Source: Sthenelais limicola | Lineage: Eukaryota > Annelida > Polychaeta > Phyllodocida > Sigalionidae | NCBI GenBank assembly: GCA_942159475.1 | Contig: OW804094.1 | Location: 134,464,755-134,528,754 of the forward strand | Length of the DNA: 64,000 nt | Direction: 5' to 3' | In this document: positions 13,880-29,100 of the stretch, one piece after another | Layout: each line of letters opens with the position of its first letter | Numbering within the stretch: the first letter of the stretch is position 1 | The notes under the pieces: generated by a model | The model's input: only the letters and a program-made list of their open reading frames with translations | Database searches by the model: none | What the model was told of the DNA's origin: nothing | Made by a program: the position numbers and the translations under genes

Positions 13880-16800
13880 TTTTCTTTCTTTCTTTCTTTC
13901 TTTTCTTTCCTCATTTGATTGTAATAAATTAGTCAAAGTTTGTGTTATTTGCTTAGTTAGCGTGTTGATGTTAATGAGTGCAGAGCACTGGTTGGGTGCG
14001 CTGTCTGCTAGTGTGCGTGGGGCTGCAGGTCTTTGATTCCGGCTCCTTACATTTTACGCCGGGTTCAATTCCACCGGGATGAAAGGCAATCTAGCCAGGT
14101 GATCCTGATGAGAATTTAGAATTTTTATCAGCTGGCACAAATGGCTTATTTAGAAAGGTTAGCGCGAGCGGGCAGAGGGTGGTATGTAGTGAGGGGGGGG
14201 GGGGGAGGAGGCGTGAGGGGGTATACTATCTGCCAGTCTCTAGTCACCTTAGTCCGGGCGATATAATCCAGGCCAAACACCTCAGATCAATAAGAATGGT
14301 ATGTCAGTGATTGGACGCCTACTTCGCTTATCAATTTCCTGGCTTAGGACTAGGCGTTCTAATGGGAATATAATGACATTGTACGGTCTTAATGGAATTA
14401 TAATGGCACTTTGCGGTTTGAGGCCAGAGGCTTTCCCTCCGTTTGAAGGGACTCTCTCATCTTTGGGCCTAGACTGGACACTTCCTTTCATACATGTATG
14501 ATCCAACAGGTTGCCAAATAGACCAGAGATAATTAGCTGCTAATAATCTCCCTAACCAATTTGAATTGTAACTTTGCCCAGGCAGAAGAAGACTTTCATT
14601 ACATATAGCCTTAATAGATTATAATAGGCCAACAAAAATAGGTGTGTTTCCGATTTACATAGCTGAAAAACTAGGTAGCGATATGGTAATTTTTTTTATC
14701 ATTATTCTTTTCCGGAAACCACCTTGCAGGAACTGAAAAAAAATGGATTTCGCAAAAGTAGTTGTTTTAACAAGATAAATGTATTTTTTAAGGGTTTTTC
14801 TGGTTAGGAAGACTTATTTTCATGCTTTAATTAAGCTTTTTGGGTCAAACTAAAAACAAACAAAAATCAGACACAAAATAAGGCAAGGGAAACACTTAGT
14901 TAGGCTCACAGGTCAGTTTATCCGGCTTTATGTACAGGTCAGATTACTACGGCCGTGGGTTATGGCAACGTTACGTTACCTTGTGTATACAAGGCACGAG
15001 CGCGTCGAGTAGGAGGGGAAAGCTTCACTCAATTGGTCCCTTGTCAATACCATCCCAAAACAATGAATCTTCCGCCCTGGCAGGGCAGAGCTGGGGTGAG
15101 TGAGTGGGGTGAAGTGTTATTAAACAACGTAAGTTCACAGCAGTACAAAGCGAGTACAGCCTAGTCTCAAAGCCCTTCAGACCAGATAACAATGGTATGT
15201 CAATGATTGGAAGTGGCAAGCCTCCTGCGCTAATGGTTTTTCTGGCCCAGGAGTAGGCGTCCTAATCGTGGGATTATAATGGTATTGTAAAGTTTTGAGT
15301 TAAAGTTTTGTGTTTTATTAAAAAGTTCAGTAAAGAACAGACCTGTATTCTTCAGTATGTTTATGTCCCAATAGAATTATAATGACATTTTGTGGTTTGG
15401 AGCGAGAGGCTTTCCCTCAGTTTGAAGGGACTCTCTCAACTTTGGGCCTAGACCGAGTATGAATCTTAGTGGATGGGAAGGAAAGCGGTACAGGAGCTTT
15501 GTTTCTAATATAAGGTATGATAAAATATTAATAATAATGTTTAAATGATACATGGTACTTAGTTTAGTTTATAGCAGAATACAAAGAATATAAATCTTCT
15601 TGTGTTTGAACTTCATTATGTGACAAGTTTAGTTTGTTTTGTTTTGGGTTCAGCCCAGTCAAGTTTAAATCATAAACAAAGAGTGTGAATCTGTTGGAAA
15701 TGCAATACTAAACACACTTTTCCAATACAAGAATATCATTAAAATTTAACAGTGGTGCAAATGTAAAATATATTAAAAAAAATAACGCTTTGGACTATTA
15801 AAGTAAAGTTTATAGAAGCAGCACAGAAAGGGTATCGACCTTCTGACGTATAGCTTTAGGCGCCTGATGGAATGTACTAAAACAGACACGATTTTCAATA
15901 CGAGAATGGTGTAGTTAACGTATAGCGCAATGAACGAATGACAGATCTAGACTAGGCAAAGTTTTAAAGTTTGCATACAAAGAATATGAATATTGTGACT
16001 ATCCATCGCCAGACGCGAAGCAATAGGGGATTTGCATAGCCGCCATTTTGAATGTTGATTCGCATGGAATTATGGGACTAATGATACAGTGTAAAATCTA
16101 TAGAAAAACATGCCATGTTTAGCATTGCCTATTTATCAATGCTCTAATATCAATATCCATCTGTTATATGTATGTTTCCATAACACACGCCTCCATCATT
16201 CCCATCATGCATTTGGTTTTCATAGATCATGTATACAAGCTCTGGTATTGGTGAAAACACTCTTGTAATTATCTATAAAAATGCTGCCAAATATATGTAT
16301 GACATATTTCACCAGAATCCATCCCAGCATGCAATGTAACAGAAATGCGCAGTGGCACATGCAAATCCCCTATACACGAGGCTTTTCCACTACAAAAATA
16401 TTGTGGAATATGATGCAATAGAAAATGATTCACGGCAATGGCCCCCAGTGCTGCATCTTAATGTGACGTGATGATTCCATGTTATGTCAGAGCCATCCAT
16501 TGTGCAGGCGCATGGGAAGAATCAGATTGAAAATCAATATAATCACTAATGATTTGTTATAATATTGCATGATGGTATCAGTCAGATCCATTCGTCAGCG
16601 ATGGGATAACCATAGAAACGGGATTAATGGCTTGGAAATGGCGGTGAACACATTTTTTACATGATTTCGAAAGTCGAAATATATGTGGTAGGAAAAAACA
16701 ACATTAAGAGGATATAAAACATTAAAAAAAAAACAGGAAAAATGTTAAATAATATACCCGACCATCAAACTGGTACAAAAATAAGACAAATGAGAGACAA

Positions 16801-17115
16801 GGAGACCTGTACAAGTTGAATAGTTTCTGAATATACCTAAACAGGTATATTTGGAGGTATCTCCATGGATGAGACCAGAGACTCATTCATCAAAATGCCC
16901 CACTGCAAAACTACGTTGACTTCCCTTTATATAAGTCCAGTTTGATCGATCGTCTTCATGTTTAATTCAGTTAGGAAAAGAGGCAAGTGAAGAGGAGGAA
17001 GAAGAAGAAGAAGAAGAAGAAGAAGAAGAAGGGGGAGGAGGAGGAGGAGGAGGGGAAGAAGGAGAAGAGGAGGAAGAGAAGGAGGAAGAGGAGGCGGAGG
17101 AGGAGCAGGAGGAGG

Positions 17116-17153
<38 letters not shown>

Positions 17154-20100
17154 AAGGGAGATCAGTCCAAACACAAATCCACATATCACATATTCAGATA
17201 CTATTCCATATGCATGAAAACAGGGACCTATAATAATAACCCACGACTTTCAACACCAATCCATTGATAGGAGACCTTTTTTCCTAGAGCCAACTTCACA
17301 GCCGAGGAATAATAACCCGGCAGAGAAGAAGTTTAGCCTTCAAGAAAAGAGACTTTTGAATGTTTAATATTCTTATAATCAATTAAGGAGTAATTGAATT
17401 CCTTCCCATGACGGAGCTGTGCAGGAGTGGCCAGGGGCTGGTTTATTGATACTGGTTGGTGGTATAATTAAAGAGGCCGAGGCGCACCATCCCCTATGAC
17501 ACTTATCTCACCACCGACGCTTGTATCTAATCAATACAGGCGTCCACCCCCTCCCCCACCCCCTCCCCCCGTCCAAGGACTGGAGACTCAGATGATGGAG
17601 GTTTCCTTCTCGCCTCCTCTCCTCCTCCTCCTCCTCCTCCTCCTCCTCCTCCTCCTCCTCCCAGATAGCATTTTAAAAATACAACCTATTCCCAGGCGGC
17701 ATATTGATTGGTTAATTCCATTTCCCAGCGCCCTATTAAGATTCACCGTGAAGCTTCGGACTTTACTCCGAGGTGGAATAGATCAACGTAACGTATGAAC
17801 ATAATACATTGAAAGGCTACATTGAAATTCACAGCCGACTCTAAAGATCAAGGAAATAGACTAGCTACTATACCGCTATAGCCTACTACTAGCCTACACA
17901 AACGTACTAAAGTGAATAATATCGATGATTCCATTGATATTGGAAAATAATGGAAAGGTGGTCAGAAATTGAATCCAATAACAACAACGATTGGCCTATC
18001 GCAGGCAATCAGTCTAGGCCCAAAGATGATGTCCGTTCATTAACCATTGACATACATTTTTTTCGATTACTTTTTAATCTAACGAAACGAAAACAACCAC
18101 TTTCCCCCTTAAAAGCTACCATGCAACAGAAGAACGTCACATTCTTCAGACGTGGGTCACTAAGACCTCATTCGTACCCTTGGTGATGTCACAGCGTCTA
18201 CAAAGGATGCTCTTGTTGCTTGGATATCACTATCCAAGCTGTTTTAACCTCATTATTTTTTAGATCTAATGAAATTAAAAAGGAATTTAATTCTAAAAGG
18301 TTCACAGATTTTCCACAAAATTTTTTTTTCGATTACAATTGCATTTTGAAGAATTATCATACAAGGATCAATGCCAGTCCCGGCCCAAAGATGAGAGAGT
18401 CCCTTCAAACGGAGAGAAAGCCTCTCGCCTCAAACCGCAAAGTGCCATTATAATTCCATTAAGGCCGTAAAATGTCATTTTAATCCAATTAGAACGCCTA
18501 GTCCTAGGCAAGCAAACCTATTAGCGCAGTAGGCGTCCAATCACTGACATACCATTTCTATCTGATCTGAGGGTTTGAGCCTGGACTGGCAATTTACAAC
18601 ACCGCTGGGCTGGCGTCCGTATTATGACGTACAACATGCTTGATTACAACCACAAATGAAATTGGGGAGATTTCAATTTACAAGCCCTTGCTAAGGATTA
18701 ACGCTTGATCAGAGATTAGCATGGGAAATCGCTACCCCAAGGTTACACGACAATTCAATTTACTTTGTTTACAAGGCAGAGGTAGACAGAGAAACTGTGC
18801 ACAGGCACAGTCGATAGCGTTACGCAATCCTCGCGACGCCTACTGTATGTATTTACCGTCCACAAAGGCAATTTGGCCAATTCCCAAACCAAATATGGGA
18901 ACGGATCTTTTCCAATACCATACGCAGTGGATTTTATTTATATTTCAAATTGCATTATAATGAAGTTGATGCAGATATATCGTGCAGAGCTGATGATGAG
19001 AGGTAGGTTTTTTTGTGTTTTTTTTCATCGAAATATTTTCTCTCATTGGTATGAATCATCACAGACCCCGCTGAGATTCTAGATACATGTAGTTGTGGAA
19101 ATCTTATTTCTGTCAAACTTCTTTTTGTTTAAACCTTTACATTTGACAACTTGAAACTTGGCCTTTGATATAATATTACATATAAATTAGATCCTTTTTA
19201 TTATTCAATCTTCGCGATATGTAGTTTTATTATTTGATTTGATGTATTTATTGCCCTGAAAATACATTACCAACTAATCCATTTCTTCTTTTTATTTATT
19301 TGTTTATTCATTGACTTATTAATCCTTTTATTGCTTTAAAAATGCATAAATTTCGTATCTTTCGTACAACCTCGTACATGGGATCTCTTTCAGTTAAAGG
19401 TAAATGCCAGCGTCGTCAGCACACTCATTTAATAGAGAAGAAAAACAAAGAAGAAGATATATATGATATGTTACAGGAAAAAGAGACCGAGCGGATTCCA
19501 ATGATGGTCCACATTAGGGATATCTAAGAAGTGTTTCTATATTTTATGTTTGATATATTTACGTTTGAAAAAAAAAATATTGCAATATCTCTGGGTGGAC
19601 AATTACTAGTAAATTAGTTAAATACACTCCATATGACCACCTTGGAAATGCATGGATAATATATGTAATACACTGTCTTGAAATTTGGTACTTATATTTA
19701 TACGTCTTAAAGGACTAAATACCCCCAATATGAGCACATTCCTACAAAGAGATCTTGTTGATAAAACACTTAAAAAAAATATCAATTTTGCGACTTATGA
19801 CTCATTTGTCTGTAACACATCACATATGGGTAATATTTTCAGAAAATGTACAATTGGCAGATCTACGCTTTTGGTTAATTCTGTTAACTTAGACTGAAAT
19901 TTCGTCAATACTAGGTAAATTCGAGTATATTTGGAATTGCATTGATTCTGGCAATCTGTTTGGTTAGGTTGAACTAGATTTTGAACTTTATTTTCGTCTG
20001 AAATGTGGGTTATTTGAGAAGATTGGCGAGGTTGAATTGTACATTTTCCGAAAATCTGACCCATATGCTGCTACTTGTATAAGGCCTCACCTCTGTGGTT

Positions 20101-23100
20101 ATCCTCGTTGTTAACTGTATTGAAGTCTAGCAGTCGCATAACGTGGTAAAGTGGTTGATACGTATCCCGCAAGTGCTTGGCTGTAATCGTACTGTACTCT
20201 GCATCAGCCAACGGCGTTGGTTGACATTTGTCCGTCGATTGGCTCGCAAGGGAGTTACAAAAACCTGAAATTTAAGATTCCAATTTATAGCTTTATAAAT
20301 ACGATACTGCTTTTATACAGGCTCAGATCCTAACACTAACAGGTGGGAAATGCAATTTTTAAACCACCACAGTTGCGCTTTCCTCGTAAAAAGGCAAATT
20401 AAAACTCGCGCCTTGGAAATGTTATTCTATGGATAATAAATAAGGCTGGTAAATGGTAAATGGAATAAGAATTGTACAGCTTGTCAATAAAAGTCGGGGT
20501 GCTTCACCGTTAATTCTGCCAGTAATTGCTTCATTCGAGAACGGGCAATTATGTGCTTGGATTTAAAGGAAAACCGGGTGCCTTGCGTGTATCTCACAAT
20601 TTGTTGATTTTGGGTGTGAGAAAAAGCACAAAAGCAATTATTAATTGCAAATATTATTCTTATCTTGTGGTATAGCAAAATTGGCTTATGAACGATATGA
20701 GATTCCTCATTTTAAATATACCGAAGTTAATATTAACATTTGCAAGCGTATATTTTTTTAGATTGGTATTAGACATTTAAAAATTTCATTTAAGGCCAAG
20801 AAATGTTATAAAATTATGACAGTAATAAAGTCTTAGGGGGGTCGCACTACAAACTGGTCTTTGCCCGGTTGGTTGGTTGATTCAAATGTATTGTGGACTT
20901 CCTACTTCCAACGACCCAACAATTATGATAAATTCTCACAACTAGCAAAAATATCTCGCATTAGATAATTTGCTATAATAATTTCATAGACAATTGTTTA
21001 TGTCAAGTTGATTCATATCAGTCCCGTTATGTTGAACTGTAGTTCGAACTTCATTTTTGTCACAAATTTGGGTTATTTGAGAGGATTGGTGAAGGCGAAT
21101 TGTACATTTTCAGGCGATTTGACCCATAAGGGGAACCCAGCACCATCCCGTGTCTAATGAAAAGCTCCAAAGGTAACATCTCTATATCTCCATAAGGAAG
21201 CAGAATAAGATGAGCACTCTAATATATATATATCATAGACTGGCCCACCTTGCCTATATCCTATTACGGGCAGCTAATAGACAAACACCTCCAGTGGCAA
21301 ATAGTTCAGGGGTGAGATCGCCAGATAATGTACAATTCGTCTTCAACAATCCTCTCAAAGAACCTCAATTTAAGACAGAAATTCGGATGAAAAATCTGTT
21401 CAACATGAGGTGTGTGTGTCGGGGGGGGGGGCTCCACTGGCTGCGGTAAGCTCTGCGGTAAGCTCTGCGGTAAGCCTTGCATTGTCGTTGTGATGGTTCT
21501 GTAGGTGGAGAGGAGTGGCGAGGTGGCCAGTGAACCATATAGGCAGGACCTCGTCACTCCTCTCCACCAACAAAACCATCGCAACACCATCGCAAGGCTT
21601 ACCGCAGAGCTTACCGCTAGGCACTAACGCAAGAAAAGACTCACCTATGTCCCAAGCAGCCCAGGCGGTGCAGGCTTCAAGTCGTCGGCTGATGGAAGCC
21701 ATTGAGGAGAGCGCCCCAAGCGGTGTGCCCTCTGGAAAAAAAGATGAAAAATGAAGGTCAAGGTTATTCGTATTGAAAAAGACAGACTTGTGCAATAACT
21801 GGGCGGGAACAATCAGTGGGTGGTTATTACCAATAACCACCCACTGATTGGTAAGTCATATGTTACTGGGAGATTAGGTTTTACAGTGGGCCCAGCGGGG
21901 CTGTATCATACAGTATGAGTTTCCACTGATCTAGGTTCTGTGAGAGATCAGGTGCGCCAATATGGATGGCATAGGACAGGTTTAAAATCACCCTCACCTT
22001 CCTCGCTCTAGGGATTGATAGAGAGGGGTACGAGGGGCGAGTAAATTTTAGATTATTGAACCGAGTACCATTCCATATATATGTATGTACATGTATCATA
22101 TATGGCATTATTCCCCTTTATTGATCAAGTTTAAAGACATTTCCCCCCGATATTTATTATGTAAAACCTTAGTACAAAAGGTTTCTACATTGTAAACTAA
22201 TATAAGTCTTCTTTTAGCATAAAAAATGACTCCTTTCTCTAGATCCTGGTGTAACATAATGAGAAAAAAAGCTAAGTATTCCTTGTATAAGGAATTAGAG
22301 AAAGCTTAATGAAGTGTTATGTTTTAATTCTGGCTAGTTAGGATTTGTTTAAAATTGCTTGTGGTTATCTCTGAATTTAAACATGTATTAATTACTAAAA
22401 CTTCTTTTAGCGCAACCTCTGGATGGTATACCCGACTCCCTGTCAGGAGAGTTCCACCTTATCATCAAATGCTTACGACAATAAACGAATTCAAACAAAC
22501 AAACAAAATTTCTCTGATGAACTTGTTAAGTCGGTAATTCGATTAATTAACGGTTGCAACCTCTACCCACCCCCAAAAGGTACACCTCAGATAGCACGAG
22601 TTAGCATGGGCAATATTATAATACAAAGTAAGATTAAAGTGGTTTCAAATGTTTTTCTTTTAAAGTGTTTTATTTCTTAACATGTTTAGCATTGTAAAAG
22701 CCAAGATGGCAGGATATTCTTGAATAAACTGAATTTGCAAAACAAAACAAAAATTAAAGTCCTGGCAGAGTCAGAAGGAAAACCGAGAAGCTAGGGAAGA
22801 AGTACGCCCGTTCTTCAAACCTAAAAACAGGGTGATTTTTTAGTGGTTAATTATTTTATTTGGATCTCAACACAAAGCGAAATAGTCCGACGAGTCTCTG
22901 GTGATCTTCACCACTCGAGTGCTACCATGCTACTGGGCGATGTTAGAACGTTTCCCAGCATTCGGTATCCAATATCTACTGTTCCCGTAGTGATAGTATT
23001 GGTGACATGATCATAAAGGGGTGCTCTTGTTGCCAAGAAATCGTTTCTCAGCCAATTTGTGTTTGATAGACAATCATCAATGAGTTTAACAGTCATATAA

Positions 23101-26100
23101 ACAAATGACTCCCTCCATTTGGCACAACATGGTTTCGCTTGGTACATATAAGGCACATATAACATGTATATAACCTTTTTTAGTGGAAATGTAAAAAAAG
23201 AAACAAGCGAAATAGTACTGAATAGCAACATCTGCATATTGCAGTTCTTCCTGGTACAGCCAGCGTGTATTAGGGAGATTTAGCAACCACAACGCACCGA
23301 CACAACACAAACGCATCCACTAACTTTTAGTACATTATTACCGTTGTGGGGATAACTCGAGAGGCCTGCAATGCAGATGCCCTCGGCCTAGCGCCTCTCG
23401 AGATATCCCCACTGCGGTGACAATGTATAAATAGTTAGTGGATGCGCTAGTGCGTTGTGGTTGCTAAATCTCCCTAATATAACAAGGACGTCCAAGATGG
23501 ACAACAGTAAACAACTGTAAAGGCCATCATACAATAATCTAGGAACTATATGTCTGCATTAAAATCATATATCTTAAAACGAGATTAAGTCATTTGTTTT
23601 ACCCTGCCAACAAAGGCAATTTTCAGCACTCCCATTCTTTCCTTGATAATAAGGAAAAAAGGAGGTTTTTAAACAAAAGGAGTAAAGGGCATATGTCACA
23701 ATAGATTATAACAGTTTTATGTTTGGCGATGAACGTCAATGTAGTTGTTTAAATATGATATTGGCCTTAAATGAAAAAAAATATCTATAGTATGAGTCCT
23801 CCGAGTTTAAGGTCTGTTTTAAACAAAAGGAGGAGAGTAATGTTTTATGTTTTAGTCAATTTAGTTGTGAGGGACGTACACCACATGGGCAGTCATATTT
23901 GGCGAGCGGCCATCTTGAAAGGCATAAGAGGGATACTTGAGATGAAGAATAAATAGGACTATTTCCTGTAATTTACAAGATGAATGGTATGACTTAAGTC
24001 AGATCTAATCACCCGGACATTTCTCTCTTCTCCATTATGAGCCAATACTGGGAGAGACTTGTATGGTATGCGGGCAATCATTCCTAAACAAATTGAGTTT
24101 TAAATAAGAATACCATCGCCAAATAATGAAGTAGCTGATGTCTTGGTGTGAACGTGTAATTGCATGGTAATCGTGGGCCATGTCAACACCAAGATACTTA
24201 AATAATATCATAAAGATAAATGGTGTTTTCTCCCCCAATTACTTCGTGAACTGGTAGATTATTTTGTAGATCAGCATAGGGGTGCACTTTTTTTTCATTT
24301 TATTTTACTTTTGATTACCAATGTTGACAAATGTTAGCCACAGTTTCGGTATTCCATACCTTCACCAGGGCCTGTCTACAAGGTAATGACTGCGACATCA
24401 GGGGAGCTCGCTATTCATACTCTCAGGGTTGTAATATTATAAGGGTCAGATTTTCAAAAAATGTACAATTGGCAGTACTACACATTTAGGAAATTCTGCT
24501 AAATTAGGCAGAAAAATGATGAATACCGGGTATATCTAAGTATATTTGGTATAGCATTGATTTAAAGTATCAGTTATGTTATGTTAAACTACATTTTGAA
24601 GCTTATTTTTGTCTTAAATGTGGGTTATTTGAGAGGATTGGTGAAGGTGAATTGTACATTTTCTGAAAATCTGACCCATAAAGGCGAGGACTTCTTTAAT
24701 TGAGGGCATTTCATTAGAAAAATCGTTTAATCTGATAAGTAAAGATACGATAAAACATTGATAAAGATTTGTCCTTGCAGAGCAATCGAAATTGAGAAAG
24801 AAGAAAATTCCCGTGAACATTAAAAAATAATACACGACACGAGCAGAAAGCTTAGTCAGCTGGACCAAATTCTTTTTATAAAATTCTAAAAAAGGAAAAT
24901 GAGTGAAAAGCAAGACAGAAAAAAATCTGTAATACATGTCTACAGATGTTTTGTAATACAATTAAGCTAGTAAATAAAGTTAGTCCAATCTGCACGTACA
25001 GGATAAAAAGACGATGTTTTAAATATAAGTTGGCCTAAAATAAAAACAAAATCTACAGTATGAGTCCACCGAGTGTAAGGTCTGTAGGGATATGTTATAG
25101 ATTTTACCCAGTCACCAACTACATACGGCAGTGCATACCGTTCATATCGGTAAGTGCTCTGAATTAACATTAACATGCGAAGCACTGAAGTCAATGTTTA
25201 TAAGGTTTTGGCATGCTATAACGTATAACTGTATTATACACTTTTAAAATATATATACGCACAAGACTAGCATTTTTCCGATACCAAAAGTACGAGCTAT
25301 ATGTCTTGTGTGGCCATAATCAGTCTTGTAAAGTACTGTATTTTCAAAATACAGGTTGCTTCTTACTTTTTTTTTCTTGTTTCCCACTTAACTCTATTAT
25401 GGGGGGTAGCTGGCAGGTGGGCCGACGGTTATGGATTAGAAAACACCAGCTAACCTTCCAGCCGACTTGTATGAGGCGTCCCAACAACCTAAGCATAAGT
25501 TATGACTATAACAATGTTTAGAGAAAAGGTTACGCCGGTCTAATATATGTGACAACGTTGGTTACTGTTTTAACGGGGGGGGGGGGGGCAAATGTCAAGA
25601 AAACAATTTTAACGTCAAAGGGTTTTGGTAAGCTTATATCATTGGTTGTCAAGACGTTTCTGTTACACCATGATTTTCGTTATAAGGATTTATAGATCTC
25701 TATGTGTATTTCTCTTTGATATACTATTGGCATGAAATGAAATAATTTAATAATGATATTTTTTATATAAAAAAAAATGTTAAAAACATTTTGTAAATCT
25801 TTTTATTGAAACCCCGATGTTAGACTCCCAACAGGGCACAACGCAAAGCACCCCTGGGGTGAGCGTGCTGTATTGTAACTAATATACCTGAATAAAATAT
25901 GTCAAAAAAAAGTCATACAAACAAATAATGGTTATAGTTTATAAATTCTACTGAACATAATTATTTATGAGACCTTTTACAGTCGTGAACTCTAATTGTT
26001 TAACCGTTATAATTGTAATTATGGAGACCCAATTCTAAGAACATAATCGCTGGATGATATAATCTTATATAATGTTCAACACCTCAGAGAATAATCCCAT

Positions 26101-29100
26101 AGTGCGCCAATATAAATGAACCACCAAGAACCAGACAGAGAGAGTGATGGGATGATCTCGCTTCTATTTAAAGATATGTAAGGCCATACTTAATATTATA
26201 GGGACTGGGTGAAATGGTAGCGTAGAGCATCGTCTGGGCAGAGAACTAGACGCGCACGGATGATTTATAGAGACATGAAGAGGAGAAATAGCCTCAACAT
26301 AAAGCTGGCGGCCTAACTGCTACACCTTACAGGGTCGAGTCTGGTCCCCGCATCCTGGGGGAGGGGGTAGGGGTAGGAGGGGGAGGTGCAGGGGGGGGAG
26401 GAGCAGGAGGGGGAGGAGCAGGAGGAGGGGGGTAGGAGCAGGGAGGAGGAGGAGCAGGGTATGAGGGGTAGGAGCAGAGGGAGGGGGTAGGAGGAGCAGG
26501 GGTAGGGGGTAGGAGGAGCAGGGGTAGGGGTAGGGGGTAGGAGGGAGTAGGAGGGTGAGGAGGAGCAGGGGTAGGGGTAGGGGGTAGGAGGGAGTAGTAG
26601 GGTGAGGAGGAGCAGGGGTAGGAGGCGAGGAGCAGGGGTAGGGTGTAGGAGGAGCAGGGGGAGTAGGAGCAGGGGTAGGAGGAGCAGGGGTAGGGGGAGA
26701 AGGGGGAGAAGGGGGAGGAGGGGTAGGGGTTAGGAGGAGTAGGAGGAGGAGGGGTAGGAGGGGGAGGGGGAGGGAGAGGCGGAGGGAGAGGAGGAGGAAG
26801 GGTACGGTGTAGGAGGGGGAGGGGGAGGAGGGGGAGGGGGAGGAGGAGGGGGAGGGGGGGGGGGAGGATACAGGAAAACCCAATACCACCAATATGTTAG
26901 TTTCATCTTACTCAATTGAGGGATATGCCATGTACAATACATTTTACTTTATAGCATCTTCTATGCTTACTGCATGAAGCAACGCTGAACTGCAAGCTGA
27001 TTGTGCAGTATATTTAGTTTCGTCAGGAACCCAAATAACACTCATATTCCAGAGCAAGGTCAAAACTTCTCAAAATCAGTTCTCCGATAAAATGAAAAGA
27101 ATTATATTTCAACATCCCCAAAGAAGTAATGAATGAGTTAGAAACCCAGTGCAGTTGCCAGTGCAAACCTATACTAAAACATCACTCACTCACAGATACT
27201 CTCACAAATACCCTCTTCACACTACAAACAACATTGGCAAAGCCAAGAAAATCGAATTGATTTCTAGAATCTAACTAGCCTAGGGTTGGTGGATTCTAGA
27301 GATAGCTTTGGAATCGCTTAGAGTTGTTGTGTATGTTTGTTTTAAATCTTTTATTCTGCATTTAAACATTACACCCAAGCGAATGCTGTTCGCAGTCTCA
27401 CAGATTTTGAATTCAAAAATAGTCAATAATTAATTATAGATACTACAACTCAAGAGATAATATCAGGTTCAACTTACTAGTGAGAAAGGGGTATTTACTC
27501 TCAATCTCTCCCACTCCCACTCCCACTCACTCGCTCGCTCAACTAACCTAGAGCTATGAAAACAAGTCCCTCTTCCAATTACATGGCAATGAAGATAATG
27601 CAAGCGTTGAGAATCACTTCTCTCTCTGTACTTGCTTCTAACTGATGGCATCGTCAGCGATAAAGGTGGAAGGGGCCTAAGCTTATGTTGGATAAACTTT
27701 AATTCACGCAGAGTCGGTAAAGGAGGCATGCATATAGCAAAGGCAAATCGGTGGCTAGGCCTTCACTTGATGGACTAGAGCCACAGCGCCTGGGCTCGGT
27801 AGAGTGGATACCCTCTGGGAGGGCCGGAACCTGATTGATAGCACCTTATCTTCCATGCCCCCTTTCAATAAAACTCTTATCCTTTTTTTGTTCAATATCT
27901 GGATCACAATTCGGAAGGCACCGACCATCCAATGGAAAGCAAAGCAGTTCAAAACAAAAGCTGGGTAAATTTACTATTATTATAACCTTTATAACGAAAT
28001 TATTAAATTACCTAATGTTGGGAATGTTAGTGCTATATTAAAAACGTATATCCTTTTTAAATACTGATTAATTTGTATTTAAAGCTGGATAGATATTATT
28101 GACAAACTGTCCCCAAACATGAAAGTGACCAGTTGGTAGCTTTTAAGCATATATCCCTTTGGTGAACAGGGAAATGGAGGGAAGGAACAGTTTTGTTCCA
28201 TGCGTGTTCATCGACTAAGCTACACAGAAAGCCACTCCCGCCCCGTGTCTAAGGTCCCTAGTGGAGTTTACCATGCTATTGTTGTGCGGCTATATATAGA
28301 ATATTACCGTACTATTGAGATTTGTTTCCATCTCATAGCATGGACTCAATTGCAGCTTGTCCGACCCAGACACGAGGCTCCAGTCAACGCCGTCTCGTAT
28401 AGAGTTTTAATAGATTTTTTTACATGTATAATTTGCCATGAGGTTTGCGCAGATCTTGTTTCCCTTCATGCAGGCTGTCTACTACGTCAAAGAGTAACAA
28501 GTCACAATGAGAAACTAAAGTCTTACTGAACATGTGTTGTCATTCAAGAGACTAGAAAACCTAATATTGATTTACTTGTGGCCGATAATTCACTTAGCAT
28601 TTCCCATAATTGCATTACAAAATATATATAAATTAAATGAGATATATAAATATATGATCGATTCCAGAAATTTTAGTATTCATCAATTTTTCTATGACGC
28701 ACAGGTGATATATAATTTTAACGACACCGAATTGAATGGTCTTAAATAATATTTTTAGCCAGTATTTTAGCCAAAATAGATTTTTTACATCCACTTAAAT
28801 GAACGTGGAGGATTCTGCGGTACATAACTCTCACTATTGGGAATCGTTTATTATAACATTTGCAATTATTATCATTTCTGAAATTGCATACTATAAGACT
28901 TTTTCTAAATTTATATTGAAAACGACCAAAACTATCTTTTCACCTAAATGACAGTGCTTTCCATAATCTACTGGTGCGACACTAGATACTTACGCAGAAA
29001 AGAATGTTGATTTTTGACATGTTTTCCATGTACATAGTACCCCCAATTATCCTAAAGTATCTAGAATTTGGAACTGTTACCACTGATGTAGTAACATAAA

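Noticed and set aside
21400..21840. 146-codon minus frame as a separate gene
   Set aside because: Only its middle part (21645-21731) is a real exon of CCDC142; the rest is intron and transposon D2.
26320..26892. 190-codon minus-strand frame, Pro/Leu/Ser-rich
   Set aside because: It is the translation of a G-rich purine microsatellite; no domain, no splice logic.
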